From positions 1-54,141 of the forward strand of contig JBFWYG010000026.1 of assembly GCA_050186725.1 (NCBI GenBank): a stretch of 54,141 nucleotides of DNA, given 5' to 3'. Origin of the DNA: JADJYF01 sp050186725 (GTDB lineage: Bacteria > Pseudomonadota > Gammaproteobacteria > Ga0077536). The notes beneath the pieces are model-generated. The model did not search any database and was not told the DNA's origin. It worked only from the letters and a program-made list of their open reading frames with translations. Both the position numbers and the translations under genes were made by a program. Positions within the stretch are counted from its first letter, which is position 1, and the number at the start of each line of letters is the position of its first letter. Shown piece after piece: positions 42,256 to 51,153 of this stretch.

Positions 42256-43209
42256 TCACGGCCTATCGTCGACGGCCGCGCCTTCCTTCTGCACCGGCAG
42301 CATGTCCTGGCGGCTGATGCCGAGGGCGGCGACGGTGGCGGTGGCGACGTAGATCGACGAATAGGTGCCGACGAAGATGCCGATCAGGAGCGCGATGGAG
42401 AAGTTGCGCAGCAGTTCGCCGCCGAAATAGAACAGCGCCACCACCACCATGAAGGTTTCGCCGGCGGTGATGATGGTGCGGGACAGGGTCTGGTTGATGG
42501 CGCCGTTGATGGTCTCGACGACCGACTTCTTGCGCTCGCGGCGCAGGTTCTCGCGCACCCGGTCGAACACCACCACGGTATCGTTCAACGAGTAGCCGAG
42601 CACGGTCAGCACCGCGGCCAGCACGGTGAGATCGAAATCCGCCTGGGTGACCGCGAAATAGCCCAAGGTGATGATGATGTCGTGCAGGGTCGCGGCGATG
42701 GCGCCCACCGAGAACTTCCAGGTGAAGCGCAGCATCACGTAGACGAAGATGCCGCCGATGGCGAGCAGCATGGCGAGCGCGCCGTCCTCGGCCAGTTCCT
42801 CGCCGACCTGCGGGCCGACGAACTCGATGCGCCGCATCTCGGCGTCTGGCACCAGCGCCAGGATGCGTTCGCTGATCTGTGCCGCGGCCGTGTCGTGCTG
42901 GGGCGGCAGCCGAACCAGCACCTCGTTCGGCGTGCCGAACAGCTGCACCGTGGCATTGCCGAACTCCGAGGCCTCGAGCTTGGCGCGCACTTCATCCACG
43001 TTGGCCGGCTGCTTGAAGCCGAGCTCGACCATCGCGCCGCCGGTGAAGTCGATGCCGAAGTTGAAGCCGCGCGTGAAGATCGCGAACAACGAACCGAGCG
43101 TCAGCAGCAAGGTCAGGATGACGGCGATGCGCCGCTGCCCCATGAAGTCGAAATTCGGGGCCTTGTAGGCTTTCTCGGTCATGACGATGGTCTCCGCGGT
43201 GCCGCTCAT
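42256..43209 (-). CDS. secF: Protein translocase subunit SecF
   Basis: A 317-residue six-helix RND-type membrane protein, partner of SecD in the proton-driven step of Sec export. FNFGIDFTGGAMVEL near residue 47 and GYSLNDTVVVFDRVRENLR near 200 are diagnostic, as is LSRTIITAGETFMVV. Two starts compete: ATG 43209, in an ATGA overlap with secD, and ATG 43182 (MTEKAYKAPNF), which has GGAGA eight bases upstream; I give the longer form. Confidence 0.96.
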   Translation of the reverse strand: MSGTAETIVMTEKAYKAPNFDFMGQRRIAVILTLLLTLGSLFAIFTRGFNFGIDFTGGAMVELGFKQPANVDEVRAKLEASEFGNATVQLFGTPNEVLVRLPPQHDTAAAQISERILALVPDAEMRRIEFVGPQVGEELAEDGALAMLLAIGGIFVYVMLRFTWKFSVGAIAATLHDIIITLGYFAVTQADFDLTVLAAVLTVLGYSLNDTVVVFDRVRENLRRERKKSVVETINGAINQTLSRTIITAGETFMVVVALFYFGGELLRNFSIALLIGIFVGTYSSIYVATATVAALGISRQDMLPVQKEGAAVDDRP

Positions 43210-45026
43210 ACCCACAGTTTCGCAATCCGCCGACGCCGGCCGTACACCAGCTCGACGACGGCGCGGGTGGCGGTGGTGGCGGTGAACATCGAGGTCACGA
43301 TGCCGAGCGCCAACGTCACCGCGAAGCCCTTCACCGGGCCGCTGCCGAGCAGGAACAGCGCGAGCGCGGCCCACAGCGTGGTGAGGTTGGCGTCGGTGAT
43401 GGTGCCGAAGGCACGCTCGTAACCGGCCTCGATGGCGGCGTGGGGCGAGAGCCCGTTGCGCAGTTCCTCGCGGATGCGTTCGTTGATCAGCACGTTGGCG
43501 TCGACCGACATGCCGACCGTGAGCACGATGCCGGCGATACCCGGCAGGCTCAAGGTCGCCTGCAGCATGGACATCAGCGCCACCACCAGGATGACGTTGA
43601 ACACCACCGCGATGCTGGCGATGAAGCCGAACACCTTGTAGTAGAACGTGGTGAATATGACGACCGCCGCCAGGCCGATCAGGGCCGACATCACGCCCTT
43701 ATCGATGTTGTCGGCGCCGAGGCTCGGGCCTACGGTGCGTTCTTCGACGATTTCTATCGGCGCGGCCAACGCGCCGGCGCGCAGCAGCAGCGCGAGCGTA
43801 TGGGCCTCGCCGGTCGAGTCGAGGCCGCTGATCTGGAAGCGCTTGGAGAGCTCGTCGCGAATGGTGGCGACGTTGATCACCTCCTCCACCGGCCGGCCCT
43901 TGCGCTGCTCGATGTAGACCACCGCCATGGGCTTGCCGATCTGCTCGCGGGTCGCGCGGCTGAAGAGCCGCGAGCCCTTGCCGTCCAGGGTGATGAACAC
44001 CGCCGGGCCGCCGGAACTCTGCTCGATGCCGGAGGAAGCATCGATGATGTACTCGCCGGTCAGCATGATCTTCTTGTCCACCAGCACCGGCCGACCCTGC
44101 TTGTCGTACAGCAGCTTGGAGTTGACCGGCACGCGACCGCTCTGGGCGGCCTGCTCGGGACTGTTGGTCATATCGACCATGCGGAACTCGAGGGTCGCGG
44201 TCGCGCCCAGGATCTTCTTCGCTTCGGCCGTGTCCTCCACGCCAGGCAGCTGCACCACGATGCGGCCCTCGCCCTGCTGCTGGATGACCGGTTCGGCCAC
44301 GCCGAACTCGTTGACGCGGTTGCGCAGCGTCGTCAGGTTCTGCTTGATGGCAGTCTTGCGCACTTCATCCGTGAGCTTGGGGCTGACCGTCAGCACCAGT
44401 TCGCTCGTCTCGGGCTGCTCGACGCGCACGAGTTCGGCGAAGTCCTTGGCCAGGACCTTGTCGCCCTCGGCTTTCATCTCGGCGTTCAGGTACACCACGC
44501 GCAGCCCGCCGGTCGGCTCGCGGGCGATGGAGCGGTAGCGCACCTTGGCGTCGCGAAAAGCGGTGCGGAGTTCCGACACGAAGCGCTCGTCGGTCTGGTT
44601 CTTGACCGCGTTCATGTCGACCTGCATCAGGAAGTGCACGCCGCCCCGGAGATCGAGCCCCATGTACATCGGCTTGGCGCCCAGCTTGCGCAGCCACTCG
44701 GGCGAGGCGGACGCCATGTTGAGCGCCGTCACGTAGCGCTCGCCGAGCGCCTTTTCCACCACGTCGCGCCCCTTGGCGCGGCTGTCGGCGTCGGCGAAGC
44801 GCAGCAGGATGCGGTTGTCGGCGAGGTCCGCGCGCTTGACCGCGACGTTCGCGGCCTTCAGCGCGTCTTCGACCTTGGCCAGGAGCGCCGGGTCGACGGC
44901 CTCGGAACGACGCGCCGAGATCTGCAGGGCCGGATCGTCGCCGTAGATGTTCGGCAGCGCGTAGAGCAGGCCGACGAACAGCACGATCGCGACCAGGATG
45001 TAGCGCCACAGCGGGTATGAATTCAT
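43206..45026 (-). CDS. secD: Protein translocase subunit SecD
   Basis: A 606-residue six-helix protein with a large periplasmic part. The first helix (WRYILVAIVLFVGLLYALPN) is followed by the P1 domain containing LDLRGGVHFLMQVDM near residue 125, VNEFGVAEPVIQQQGEGRIVVQLPG, and the membrane half with GMSVDANVLINERIREEL and LTTLWAALALFLLGSGPVKGFA. It is preceded by yajC after 75 bases with no visible signal. Confidence 0.97.
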   Translation of the reverse strand: MNSYPLWRYILVAIVLFVGLLYALPNIYGDDPALQISARRSEAVDPALLAKVEDALKAANVAVKRADLADNRILLRFADADSRAKGRDVVEKALGERYVTALNMASASPEWLRKLGAKPMYMGLDLRGGVHFLMQVDMNAVKNQTDERFVSELRTAFRDAKVRYRSIAREPTGGLRVVYLNAEMKAEGDKVLAKDFAELVRVEQPETSELVLTVSPKLTDEVRKTAIKQNLTTLRNRVNEFGVAEPVIQQQGEGRIVVQLPGVEDTAEAKKILGATATLEFRMVDMTNSPEQAAQSGRVPVNSKLLYDKQGRPVLVDKKIMLTGEYIIDASSGIEQSSGGPAVFITLDGKGSRLFSRATREQIGKPMAVVYIEQRKGRPVEEVINVATIRDELSKRFQISGLDSTGEAHTLALLLRAGALAAPIEIVEERTVGPSLGADNIDKGVMSALIGLAAVVIFTTFYYKVFGFIASIAVVFNVILVVALMSMLQATLSLPGIAGIVLTVGMSVDANVLINERIREELRNGLSPHAAIEAGYERAFGTITDANLTTLWAALALFLLGSGPVKGFAVTLALGIVTSMFTATTATRAVVELVYGRRRRIAKLWV

Positions 45027-45101
45027 CGTCGAGTCCGGGATGGGTTGGAAGCGGCGGTAGGACGGGGCGCTTCGGGACCGCGGCCCCGGCGCCGGACGGT
45101 C

Positions 45102-45434
45102 CTACATTTCCTTCAGCGTGCCCTTGGGCATCACCTGGGCGATGGCGTGTTTCTGCACCTTCACCTCGGTGTCCTTGGCGACTTCCAGCTTGACGAAGTT
45201 GTTGCCGACCTCGGTGACCCGCCCCAGCAGGCCGCCGGTGGTGACCGCCTCATCGCCCTTGGCCAGGTCCCGCACCATCTTCGCGTGCTCCTTCTGGCGC
45301 TTCATCTGCGGCCGGATGAGGAACATGTAGAAGACCAGGAACAGGATCGCGAGTGGCAGGAAACCGGCCAGGCCGCCGCCCGGGGGCGCGCCGCCTGCCG
45401 CCTGCGCCCAGGCGTTGGGGATCAGGTAGTCCAT
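45102..45434 (-). CDS. yajC: Preprotein translocase subunit YajC
   Basis: A 110-residue bitopic protein: a Gly/Ala/Pro-rich start, a membrane helix (FLPLAILFLVFYMFLI) followed by RPQMKRQKEH, and a small cytoplasmic domain with VTTGGLLGRVTEVGNNFVKLEV. It associates with SecDF. A candidate promoter lies in the gap to tgt. Confidence 0.96.
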   Translation of the reverse strand: MDYLIPNAWAQAAGGAPPGGGLAGFLPLAILFLVFYMFLIRPQMKRQKEHAKMVRDLAKGDEAVTTGGLLGRVTEVGNNFVKLEVAKDTEVKVQKHAIAQVMPKGTLKEM

Positions 45435-45460
45435 GGAAAACCTCGAAAAAATGGCCGCGC

Positions 45461-45491
45461 ATTATGGCACAGGGGTTTGCCAGGTTGTCAG
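45461..45491 (-). promoter_or_regulatory. Candidate yajC-secDF promoter
   Basis: On the minus strand TGCCATAAT is an extended -10 (CATAAT, five of six) and CTGACA (five of six) lies 19 bases upstream, across the tgt stop codon. Expected leader length is about 20-25 bases. This would let yajC-secDF be made independently of queA-tgt. Confidence 0.5.
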
Positions 45492-46600
45492 GCGGCCTCG
45501 TCCTCCGCCGTGGCCGCGGCGAATTCGCGGGCAAAGTCCGCGTAGCGCCCGGCCAGCACGGCGGCGCGCGCGGCGCGCATGAGGCCGAGGTAATAGGCCA
45601 GGTTGTGCAGGGTGTTCAGGCGCGCGCCCAGGATCTCGTTGCTCTTGTCCAGGTGGTAGAGATAGGCGCGGCTGTAGTTCTGGCAGGTGTAACACCCGCA
45701 GGCCGGGTCCAGGGGCGCGGTGCTCGCGCGGTGCCGGGCATTGCGGATGCGCACCACGCCGCGGCTGGTGAAGAGATGCCCGTTGCGCGCGTTGCGGGTC
45801 GGCATGACGCAGTCGAACATGTCGACCCCGGCGCCGACCGCCGCGACGAGATCCGCCGGCGTGCCGACGCCCATCAGGTAGCGCGGCCGCTCGGCCGGCA
45901 GCAGCGCCGCGGTGTGGCGGGTCATGGCCAGCATGTCGTCCTTCGGTTCGCCGACCGATAGCCCGCCGATGGCGTAGCCGTCGAAGCCCAGGTCCATGAG
46001 CCCGGCCGCCGATTCGCTGCGCAGGGCCTCGTACACCCCGCCCTGCACGATGCCGAACAGCGCCCCCGGGCCGTGGTGGGCGGCGCGGCTCCGCGCGGCC
46101 CAGCGCAGGCTGAGCCGCATGGAGTCGGCCGCTTGCTTCTCGGTCGCCGGGTAGGGCGTGCACTCGTCGAACACCATGACGATGTCCGCGCCGAGCGCGC
46201 GTTGGACCTGCATGGAGATCTCCGGGGTCAGCAGGATGCGGTCGCCGTTGATGGGCGAGCGGAAGGTCACGCCCTCCTCGCGAATCTTGCGCATCTCGCC
46301 CAGGCTCCACACCTGGAAGCCGCCGGAGTCGGTGAGGATGGGCCGCTGCCAGTGCATGAAGCCGTGCAGGCCGCCGTGGGCGCCGATCACCTCGGTGCCG
46401 GGGCGGAGCATCAGGTGATAAGTGTTGCCGAGGATGATCTGGGCGCCGAGGCTCTCGAGTTCCTCGGGCGTCATGGCCTTGACCGTGCCGTAGGTGCCGA
46501 CCGGCATGAAGATGGGCGTTTCCACCACCCCGTGACCGAGCGTCAGGCGCCCGGCGCGCGCCAGGCCGTCGGTGGCCTCGAGCGTGAAGGCGAAGCTCAT
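45488..46600 (-). CDS. tgt: tRNA-guanine transglycosylase
   Basis: A 370-residue TIM-barrel enzyme that swaps G34 of His, Asp, Asn and Tyr tRNAs for preQ1. PIFMPVGTYGTVKAMTPEEL near residue 29, LTDSGGFQVWSLG with the catalytic Asp, and the zinc site CGCYTCQNYSRAYLYHL are visible. ATG at 46600 overlaps the queA stop by one base (TAATG). Confidence 0.97.
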   Translation of the reverse strand: MSFAFTLEATDGLARAGRLTLGHGVVETPIFMPVGTYGTVKAMTPEELESLGAQIILGNTYHLMLRPGTEVIGAHGGLHGFMHWQRPILTDSGGFQVWSLGEMRKIREEGVTFRSPINGDRILLTPEISMQVQRALGADIVMVFDECTPYPATEKQAADSMRLSLRWAARSRAAHHGPGALFGIVQGGVYEALRSESAAGLMDLGFDGYAIGGLSVGEPKDDMLAMTRHTAALLPAERPRYLMGVGTPADLVAAVGAGVDMFDCVMPTRNARNGHLFTSRGVVRIRNARHRASTAPLDPACGCYTCQNYSRAYLYHLDKSNEILGARLNTLHNLAYYLGLMRAARAAVLAGRYADFAREFAAATAEDEAA

Positions 46601-47631
46601 TAAGGCGCCCGTTCGAGCCACATGGCGTCGCCATAGCTGAAGAAGCGGTAGCCGGCCGTGACCGCGTGGGAATAGGCCGCCATCACCCGCGCGTGGCCGC
46701 CGAAGGTCGAGACCAGCATCAGGAGCGTCGAGCGCGGCAGGTGGAAATTGGTCAGGAGCGCGTCGACCACGCGGAACTCGAAGCCCGGACGGATGAAGAG
46801 CCGGGTATCACCGTGCATGGGCGCGAGCCCCGCCGGCCCCTGCGCGGCGCTCTCCAGCGCGCGGACCACCGTGGTGCCGATGGCCACCACGCGGCCGCCC
46901 GCGGCGCGCGCGGCGGCAATCTGCGCGCAGGTCTCGGTCGACACGCCGAGCACCTCCGCGTGCATGACGTGGGACTCGATGTCCTCGCCGCGCACCGGCT
47001 GAAAGGTGCCGGCGCCGACGTGCAGCGTGACCCGCGCGAGCGTCGCGCCCTGCGCGCGGATCTCGTCCAGCATCGCCTCGTCCAGGTGCAAGCCGGCGGT
47101 GGGCGCGGCGACCGCGCCCGGCTGGTCGGCGTAGACCGTCTGGTAGCGCTCGGCATCGAGCGGCTCATCGGCGCGAGTGATGTAGGGCGGCAGGGGGATG
47201 TGACCGCTGCGCGCGAGGAGCGCCGGCAGGGCCTCGCCGTCGGCGGCCTGGAGCAGGAACAGCGCGCCGTCGCGGCCGCGCACCTCCACCGCGCCGCCGC
47301 CGTCCAGTTCGATGCGGGTGCCGGGCCGCGTGGGCTTGCTGGCGCGCAGGTGGGCCAGCGCCCGCTCGGCGGAGAGCATGCGCTCGATCAGGATCTCGAC
47401 CGCGCCGCCGGTCGGCTTGCGGCCGAACAAGCGCGCCGGAATGACCCGCGTGTCGTTCACCACCACCACGTCGTTGGGTCGGAGCAGGCTCGGCAGCGCG
47501 GCGACCTGGAGGTCGCGCCACTTGCCCGCGCTCGCGTCGAGCGCCAGCAGCCGCGCGTCACGGCGCCGCGCGGGGGGATGCTGGGCTACCTGGGCGTCGG
47601 GCAGGGCGTAGTCGAAGTCGGAAAGCTGCAC
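46600..47631 (-). CDS. queA: S-adenosylmethionine:tRNA ribosyltransferase-isomerase
   Basis: A 343-residue QueA that builds epoxyqueuosine on tRNA from SAM and preQ1. LSDFDYALPDAQVAQHP at the start, VVVNDTRVIPARLFGRK, AAPTAGLHLDEAML, TLHVGAGTFQPVR and NFHLPRSTLLMLVSTFGG are signatures. It starts at GTG; the start matches the family N-terminus. It feeds its product pathway together with tgt just downstream. Confidence 0.96.
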   Translation of the reverse strand: MQLSDFDYALPDAQVAQHPPARRRDARLLALDASAGKWRDLQVAALPSLLRPNDVVVVNDTRVIPARLFGRKPTGGAVEILIERMLSAERALAHLRASKPTRPGTRIELDGGGAVEVRGRDGALFLLQAADGEALPALLARSGHIPLPPYITRADEPLDAERYQTVYADQPGAVAAPTAGLHLDEAMLDEIRAQGATLARVTLHVGAGTFQPVRGEDIESHVMHAEVLGVSTETCAQIAAARAAGGRVVAIGTTVVRALESAAQGPAGLAPMHGDTRLFIRPGFEFRVVDALLTNFHLPRSTLLMLVSTFGGHARVMAAYSHAVTAGYRFFSYGDAMWLERAP

Positions 47632-47688
47632 GGGCGCGATGTTAGCAGAGGCGCGACCCGCGGCTGCGCGCTCGGCCGTGCGCGCGGC

Positions 47689-49062
47689 TCAGTAGCCGCG
47701 CGCGGCCAGTTGCTGCCGGGGCGGCGATGCGGCCTGCGCGGCCACCGCCCGGGCCTCGGCCTCCGCGCGCTGCTCATGCCGCGCCCAGCGCAGCATCACG
47801 AACAGCATCGCGATGAACCACAGGCGCGGCTCGTACTTGAAGTAGTCCACGAACTGGTCGCCCACCGTGATGCCGCCCAGCACCGCCGCCAGGGTCGGGA
47901 TCATGAGCGCCCGCAGGTCGCGTCGCTGGCGGTAGACCGGTACCAGACGTCGCAGGCGGGTGTAGATCCACAGCACCATGAACACGTAGACGATCGCCCC
48001 CAGCACGCCGTGCTCCACCAGCGCGGTCATGAAGGTGTTGTGCGAGGAGCGCGCCCGCGCCCCGACCGGGCCGGTGAGAAAGGCGTCGTCCAGGTAGAGC
48101 GGGCTCAACGCCGCGGTACCACGATGGCCGTGGCCCAGCGGGTTGGCCTTGAACATCTCCCACTGGGCCATGAAGGTTTCCTTGCGGCCGCTGCCACTCG
48201 CGTTGTAGGTGCGGCCGGATTCGGTCACCACGGCCTTGTCCTGACCGGCATAGAACAGCGTGGTCATGCGGTCCAGGTAGTCCTGCGAGGCGAGCGCGAT
48301 GAAGCCGAAGATGGCGAGCACGGAGAAGAAATTGGTGATGCCGCGATAGGCCTTGGGGGTGAAGCGCAGGTACAGGAGGCCGCCCACGCCAAGCGCCAGC
48401 GTCGCGCTGCGGCTGGCGGTCAAGATGATGCCGTTCACGATGAAGGGCATGAGCACCAGCAGGACGAGCCGGGTGCGTGTCTTGCCCTCCAGGAACAGCG
48501 CCCCGCCGACGAACACCGCGCAGGCGAGCGTCAGGCCACCGGCGTTGGAGTCGCCGATGTCCGCGCCGCCGAAGCCCTCGAAGCGGCCGCCCGTGTGCTC
48601 GGTGAAGGCCACCCAGCTGATGTAGAAGCTGCCCAGCACGAAGCTCCACAAGAGCGCGCGCAGCGTGTCGCTCGACTCCACCGAGCGATAGATGAGGAAC
48701 ATCATCACCAGGTACTTGAGATAGAGCTCGATGAGTTCGAGGTGCTTCTCCGGTCGCAGGGCCCAGCTGTACTGAGCGATCATGTAGACGACCAGCAGCA
48801 CGTAGCCCACGAACACGCCGTTCCGCCAGATGGAATCGACCCTCTCCTCCTTGCGCGGATGGAGCATGTAGGCGAGCAGCGACACCACCGCGGCCACCAG
48901 CGACCAGCGCACCCAGGGCAGCCCCACGCCCCACCAGCGGGACGGCGGGTGCAGGAACATGACCATCACGTAGGTGCAGAGCCCGTAGATCGGCCCACGC
49001 ATCAGCGCGGCCATCACGCCGCCGGCATAGATCATCAGGAAGGCGAGGCCGCTTACGCCCAT
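47689..49062 (-). CDS. O-antigen ligase family (Wzy/WaaL-like) membrane protein
   Basis: A 457-residue polytopic protein with roughly ten to twelve membrane helices and one large loop near residues 265-345. That loop ends with ARARSSHNTFMTALVEHGVLGA, the Wzy_C-type motif of O-antigen ligases and O-polymerases. The N-terminal part (LMIYAGGVMAALMRGPIYGL and VMVMFLHPPSRWWGVG) resembles the N-terminal domain seen in exosortase-associated O-glycosylation ligases. It probably transfers or polymerises a lipid-linked glycan at the periplasmic side; the acceptor is unknown. No glycosyltransferase, flippase or exosortase gene is next to it, so it is not part of a visible glycan cluster. Confidence 0.8.
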   Translation of the reverse strand: MGVSGLAFLMIYAGGVMAALMRGPIYGLCTYVMVMFLHPPSRWWGVGLPWVRWSLVAAVVSLLAYMLHPRKEERVDSIWRNGVFVGYVLLVVYMIAQYSWALRPEKHLELIELYLKYLVMMFLIYRSVESSDTLRALLWSFVLGSFYISWVAFTEHTGGRFEGFGGADIGDSNAGGLTLACAVFVGGALFLEGKTRTRLVLLVLMPFIVNGIILTASRSATLALGVGGLLYLRFTPKAYRGITNFFSVLAIFGFIALASQDYLDRMTTLFYAGQDKAVVTESGRTYNASGSGRKETFMAQWEMFKANPLGHGHRGTAALSPLYLDDAFLTGPVGARARSSHNTFMTALVEHGVLGAIVYVFMVLWIYTRLRRLVPVYRQRRDLRALMIPTLAAVLGGITVGDQFVDYFKYEPRLWFIAMLFVMLRWARHEQRAEAEARAVAAQAASPPRQQLAARGY

Positions 49063-49326
49063 GGCATCCCGGGCCTCGGCCCATCGAAATCAGGAAATGT
49101 GCTCATTCAACGCCGCCTCGAAGCCCGCCGGACCGACCGGGCGCCCCGGCCTGCCGACGTCGGCGGTAAGGATTATCCCTCACCCACGGCGCGGCGCACG
49201 CCCACGAACGTGGCACGGCGCACAGCCCTGTATCGACGGCGACGGCGAACGGCTTGAACCCGCCGTAGAACCCCGGCCTCGCGCCCCGCGTCGCCAGTCC
49301 AGGCGGTCCCCGGTCCGGGGTTCTCA

Positions 49327-49334
49327 TATACAAT
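49327..49334 (+). promoter_or_regulatory. Candidate -10 for tRNA-Leu
   Basis: TATACAAT lies 20 bases before the tRNA, with a GC-rich stretch (GCCGGCCCTTCG) after it, as in stringently controlled tRNA promoters. The expected -35 position (about 49305) is GC-rich and poor. The remaining bases from 49063 to 49326 show no gene. Confidence 0.4.
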
Positions 49335-49354
49335 GCCGGCCCTTCGCACACCTT

Positions 49355-49441
49355 GCCGGGATGGCGGAACTGGTAGACGCGCCAGACTCAAAATCTGGTA
49401 TCCGTGAGGATGTGGGGGTTCGATTCCCCCTCCCGGTACCA
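49355..49441 (+). tRNA. tRNA-Leu, anticodon CAA
   Basis: An 87-base class II tRNA. Acceptor arm GCCGGGA pairs with TCCCGGT (first pair G-T), followed by A and an encoded CCA. The D-arm has GGTAGACGC, the anticodon stem CCAGA/TCTGG encloses the loop CTCAAAA, giving anticodon CAA for UUG codons. A long variable arm (TATCCGTGAGGATGT) and TTCGATTCCC T-arm complete it. A leucine tRNA near queA is also found in Pseudomonas. Confidence 0.97.
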
Positions 49442-49480
49442 AGGTGGAACGATCTGCATCGTTGCGCGGTCCGATGGCGC

Positions 49481-50440
49481 TCACGCTGGCTCCTCCGCCA
49501 TTTCCGGCGGCGGCAGCAACACATGAAGCGGCTCATCGCTCACACGAAACTCAAGTGGCGTGCGAAGGTGGATGATCTCGCCGTCGACGGCGACCGTGAC
49601 TGACACGCCTGTGCGTTTTCCAAGCTTGACCGTCAGATGCTTGAAGCTGAAGGACGACACGTCGGCTTCCTCGCCCAGCTTGCCTACCGCGCCGCGCAAG
49701 GTCAGCCACAGCAATTCCAGCGTGCCCACGGGCCGCAGTCGTATGGCGGCGAGCCGGCCCGCGTCCACGGCGCGATCGAGCGGAATGCCCACTTGCCGCA
49801 TCTGCAGCGGATTATTGCCGACGAACAAAGTCAGCGCTGCTACGGTCTGCATCGCCCCGTCCGCTTCCATGGTGATGTACAGCGGACGATGCTCGCGACG
49901 GATGAGGGTGCCGAGGCCCGAAACTAACGCGTGAAACCGGCTACGGCCGTACTTCTGCTTGAACGCTTCACGATCCTCGAGCAGCTGCGGATAGAGGCCG
50001 ACGCTGGCGTTCACCAGGAAGATGCGATCGTTGACGAAGCCCACCTGCACCGGCCGCAGTTCAGCGGCCAGCAGTGCCTGCGTAGCGGCTTCGATCTCCA
50101 GCGGGATGCCATGCCAACGGCCGAAATAATTGAACGTGCCACGCGGCAGTGCGCCGAAAGCGCAGCCGCTTCCCAGCACAGCCTGCGCGACGGCATTGAT
50201 GGTGCCGTCACCACCGGCGACCACCACCGCGGCTTGCGCGGCGCTGGCGCGCGCCACGGTTTGTTCGATCACGGGCTGGAGCTCGGAGCCGTCGGTGATC
50301 CGCGCTATTTCGTAGGCGCGACCGGCCTCGCTCAACACCCGCTCGATGGTCTGAAGCGTGCCTTCTTCGTCGCTGTTGCCGGCACCGGCATTGACAATCA
50401 GGAACAGCTTGGTATCGGCGGTGTAGTCGACGGAGGGCAT
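49481..50440 (-). CDS. Diacylglycerol/lipid kinase family protein (YegS/DagK-like)
   Basis: A 319-residue DAGK-catalytic-domain protein. The nucleotide-binding GGDGT is at residues 76-80 and is followed by GALPRGTFNYFGRWHGIP, the equivalent of the usual PLGTxNDFAR, here with Phe-Asn-Tyr-Phe. The C-terminal beta-sandwich contains VTVAVDGEI and ends in a disordered acidic tail. It likely phosphorylates a lipid such as diacylglycerol or sphingoid base; substrate cannot be read from sequence. The 187 bases upstream (50441-50628) hold no gene. Confidence 0.85.
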   Translation of the reverse strand: MPSVDYTADTKLFLIVNAGAGNSDEEGTLQTIERVLSEAGRAYEIARITDGSELQPVIEQTVARASAAQAAVVVAGGDGTINAVAQAVLGSGCAFGALPRGTFNYFGRWHGIPLEIEAATQALLAAELRPVQVGFVNDRIFLVNASVGLYPQLLEDREAFKQKYGRSRFHALVSGLGTLIRREHRPLYITMEADGAMQTVAALTLFVGNNPLQMRQVGIPLDRAVDAGRLAAIRLRPVGTLELLWLTLRGAVGKLGEEADVSSFSFKHLTVKLGKRTGVSVTVAVDGEIIHLRTPLEFRVSDEPLHVLLPPPEMAEEPA

Positions 50441-50628
50441 GGGCTGGCCTCGATTGCAGCTTCATGAAGCGCCGGGACGGGCCGAACAATCGGAGGACGA
50501 TGCCGGTGGCGAGTGGCTCGAAGCTCTCGCCGTCGAGCCTGTCGGCGATTCCGCGCCACCTGACCCAGCCAACTCCATCGCATGAACGCCCTTGCCGTAC
50601 GTATGTACGACTCAGCTCGGCGCTGCGT

Positions 50629-51027
50629 TCAGGCGGGCGACGACAACTCCCTCTCCTCCCTCGGCCTCAACCACCACAACACCCCCGCCATCGCGAACAG
50701 CGCAGGCACGTCGCCGAACAAATTCGCATGCTCGGCGTGATCGTGCCCGGCCTGCAGCGCCATGATGGTCGCGTGCACCACGCTCGACCAGATGGTGAAT
50801 TGGATGAGGCTCACATGCCTGGCCGGCGCCTTGGCCGCAAGGAACAGGAACACACCGAGCGTGGCGTAGACCCCCGCGATCATTTGTTCGTACTCGCTCT
50901 GGCGCGGTTCCCAGGCCCAGCCGTCGGGCCAGAGCCAGTTCATCAGCGGATAGACGCCGATCATGAGGAACACGCCGAACACGCGGAGCGCGATGACGAG
51001 GTACTTCTCACGTTGGGCTTCATTCAT
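50629..51027 (-). CDS. Small four-helix membrane protein, DUF6632-like
   Basis: A 132-residue protein with four predicted membrane helices: VIALRVFGVFLMIGVYPLMNWLW, MIAGVYATLGVFLFLAA, FTIWSSVVHATIMALQA and a last helix around LFAMAGVLWWLRP. A polar loop between helices three and four reads AGHDHAEHANLFGD, rich in His and Asp. The overall layout recalls the DUF6632 family, but I recognise it only loosely and no function is known. The ATG at 51027 has GGGAGC six bases upstream; the open frame continues 27 codons further up without support. Confidence 0.7.
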   Translation of the reverse strand: MNEAQREKYLVIALRVFGVFLMIGVYPLMNWLWPDGWAWEPRQSEYEQMIAGVYATLGVFLFLAAKAPARHVSLIQFTIWSSVVHATIMALQAGHDHAEHANLFGDVPALFAMAGVLWWLRPREERELSSPA

Positions 51028-51153
51028 GGGCTTGCTCCCGGATCGGCAGTGAGGAATTTTCCAGCGCGCAGAACGCCGCGACGCTTGGCCCCAGCTTGAC
51101 CATGCCACGCTTCGGCTGCGCCGAAATGTGGAATGTCCCCTGCCTGCCGCGAC

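Noticed and set aside
39826..43422. A 1198-codon plus-strand open frame opposite purT, pdxB and secF
   Set aside because: Antisense of three well-identified genes; it also runs through the palindromic repeat without any domain.
46666..49257. An 863-codon plus-strand open frame opposite queA and the ligase gene
   Set aside because: Low-complexity His/Arg/Gln-rich translation caused by GC-rich codon use on the other strand.
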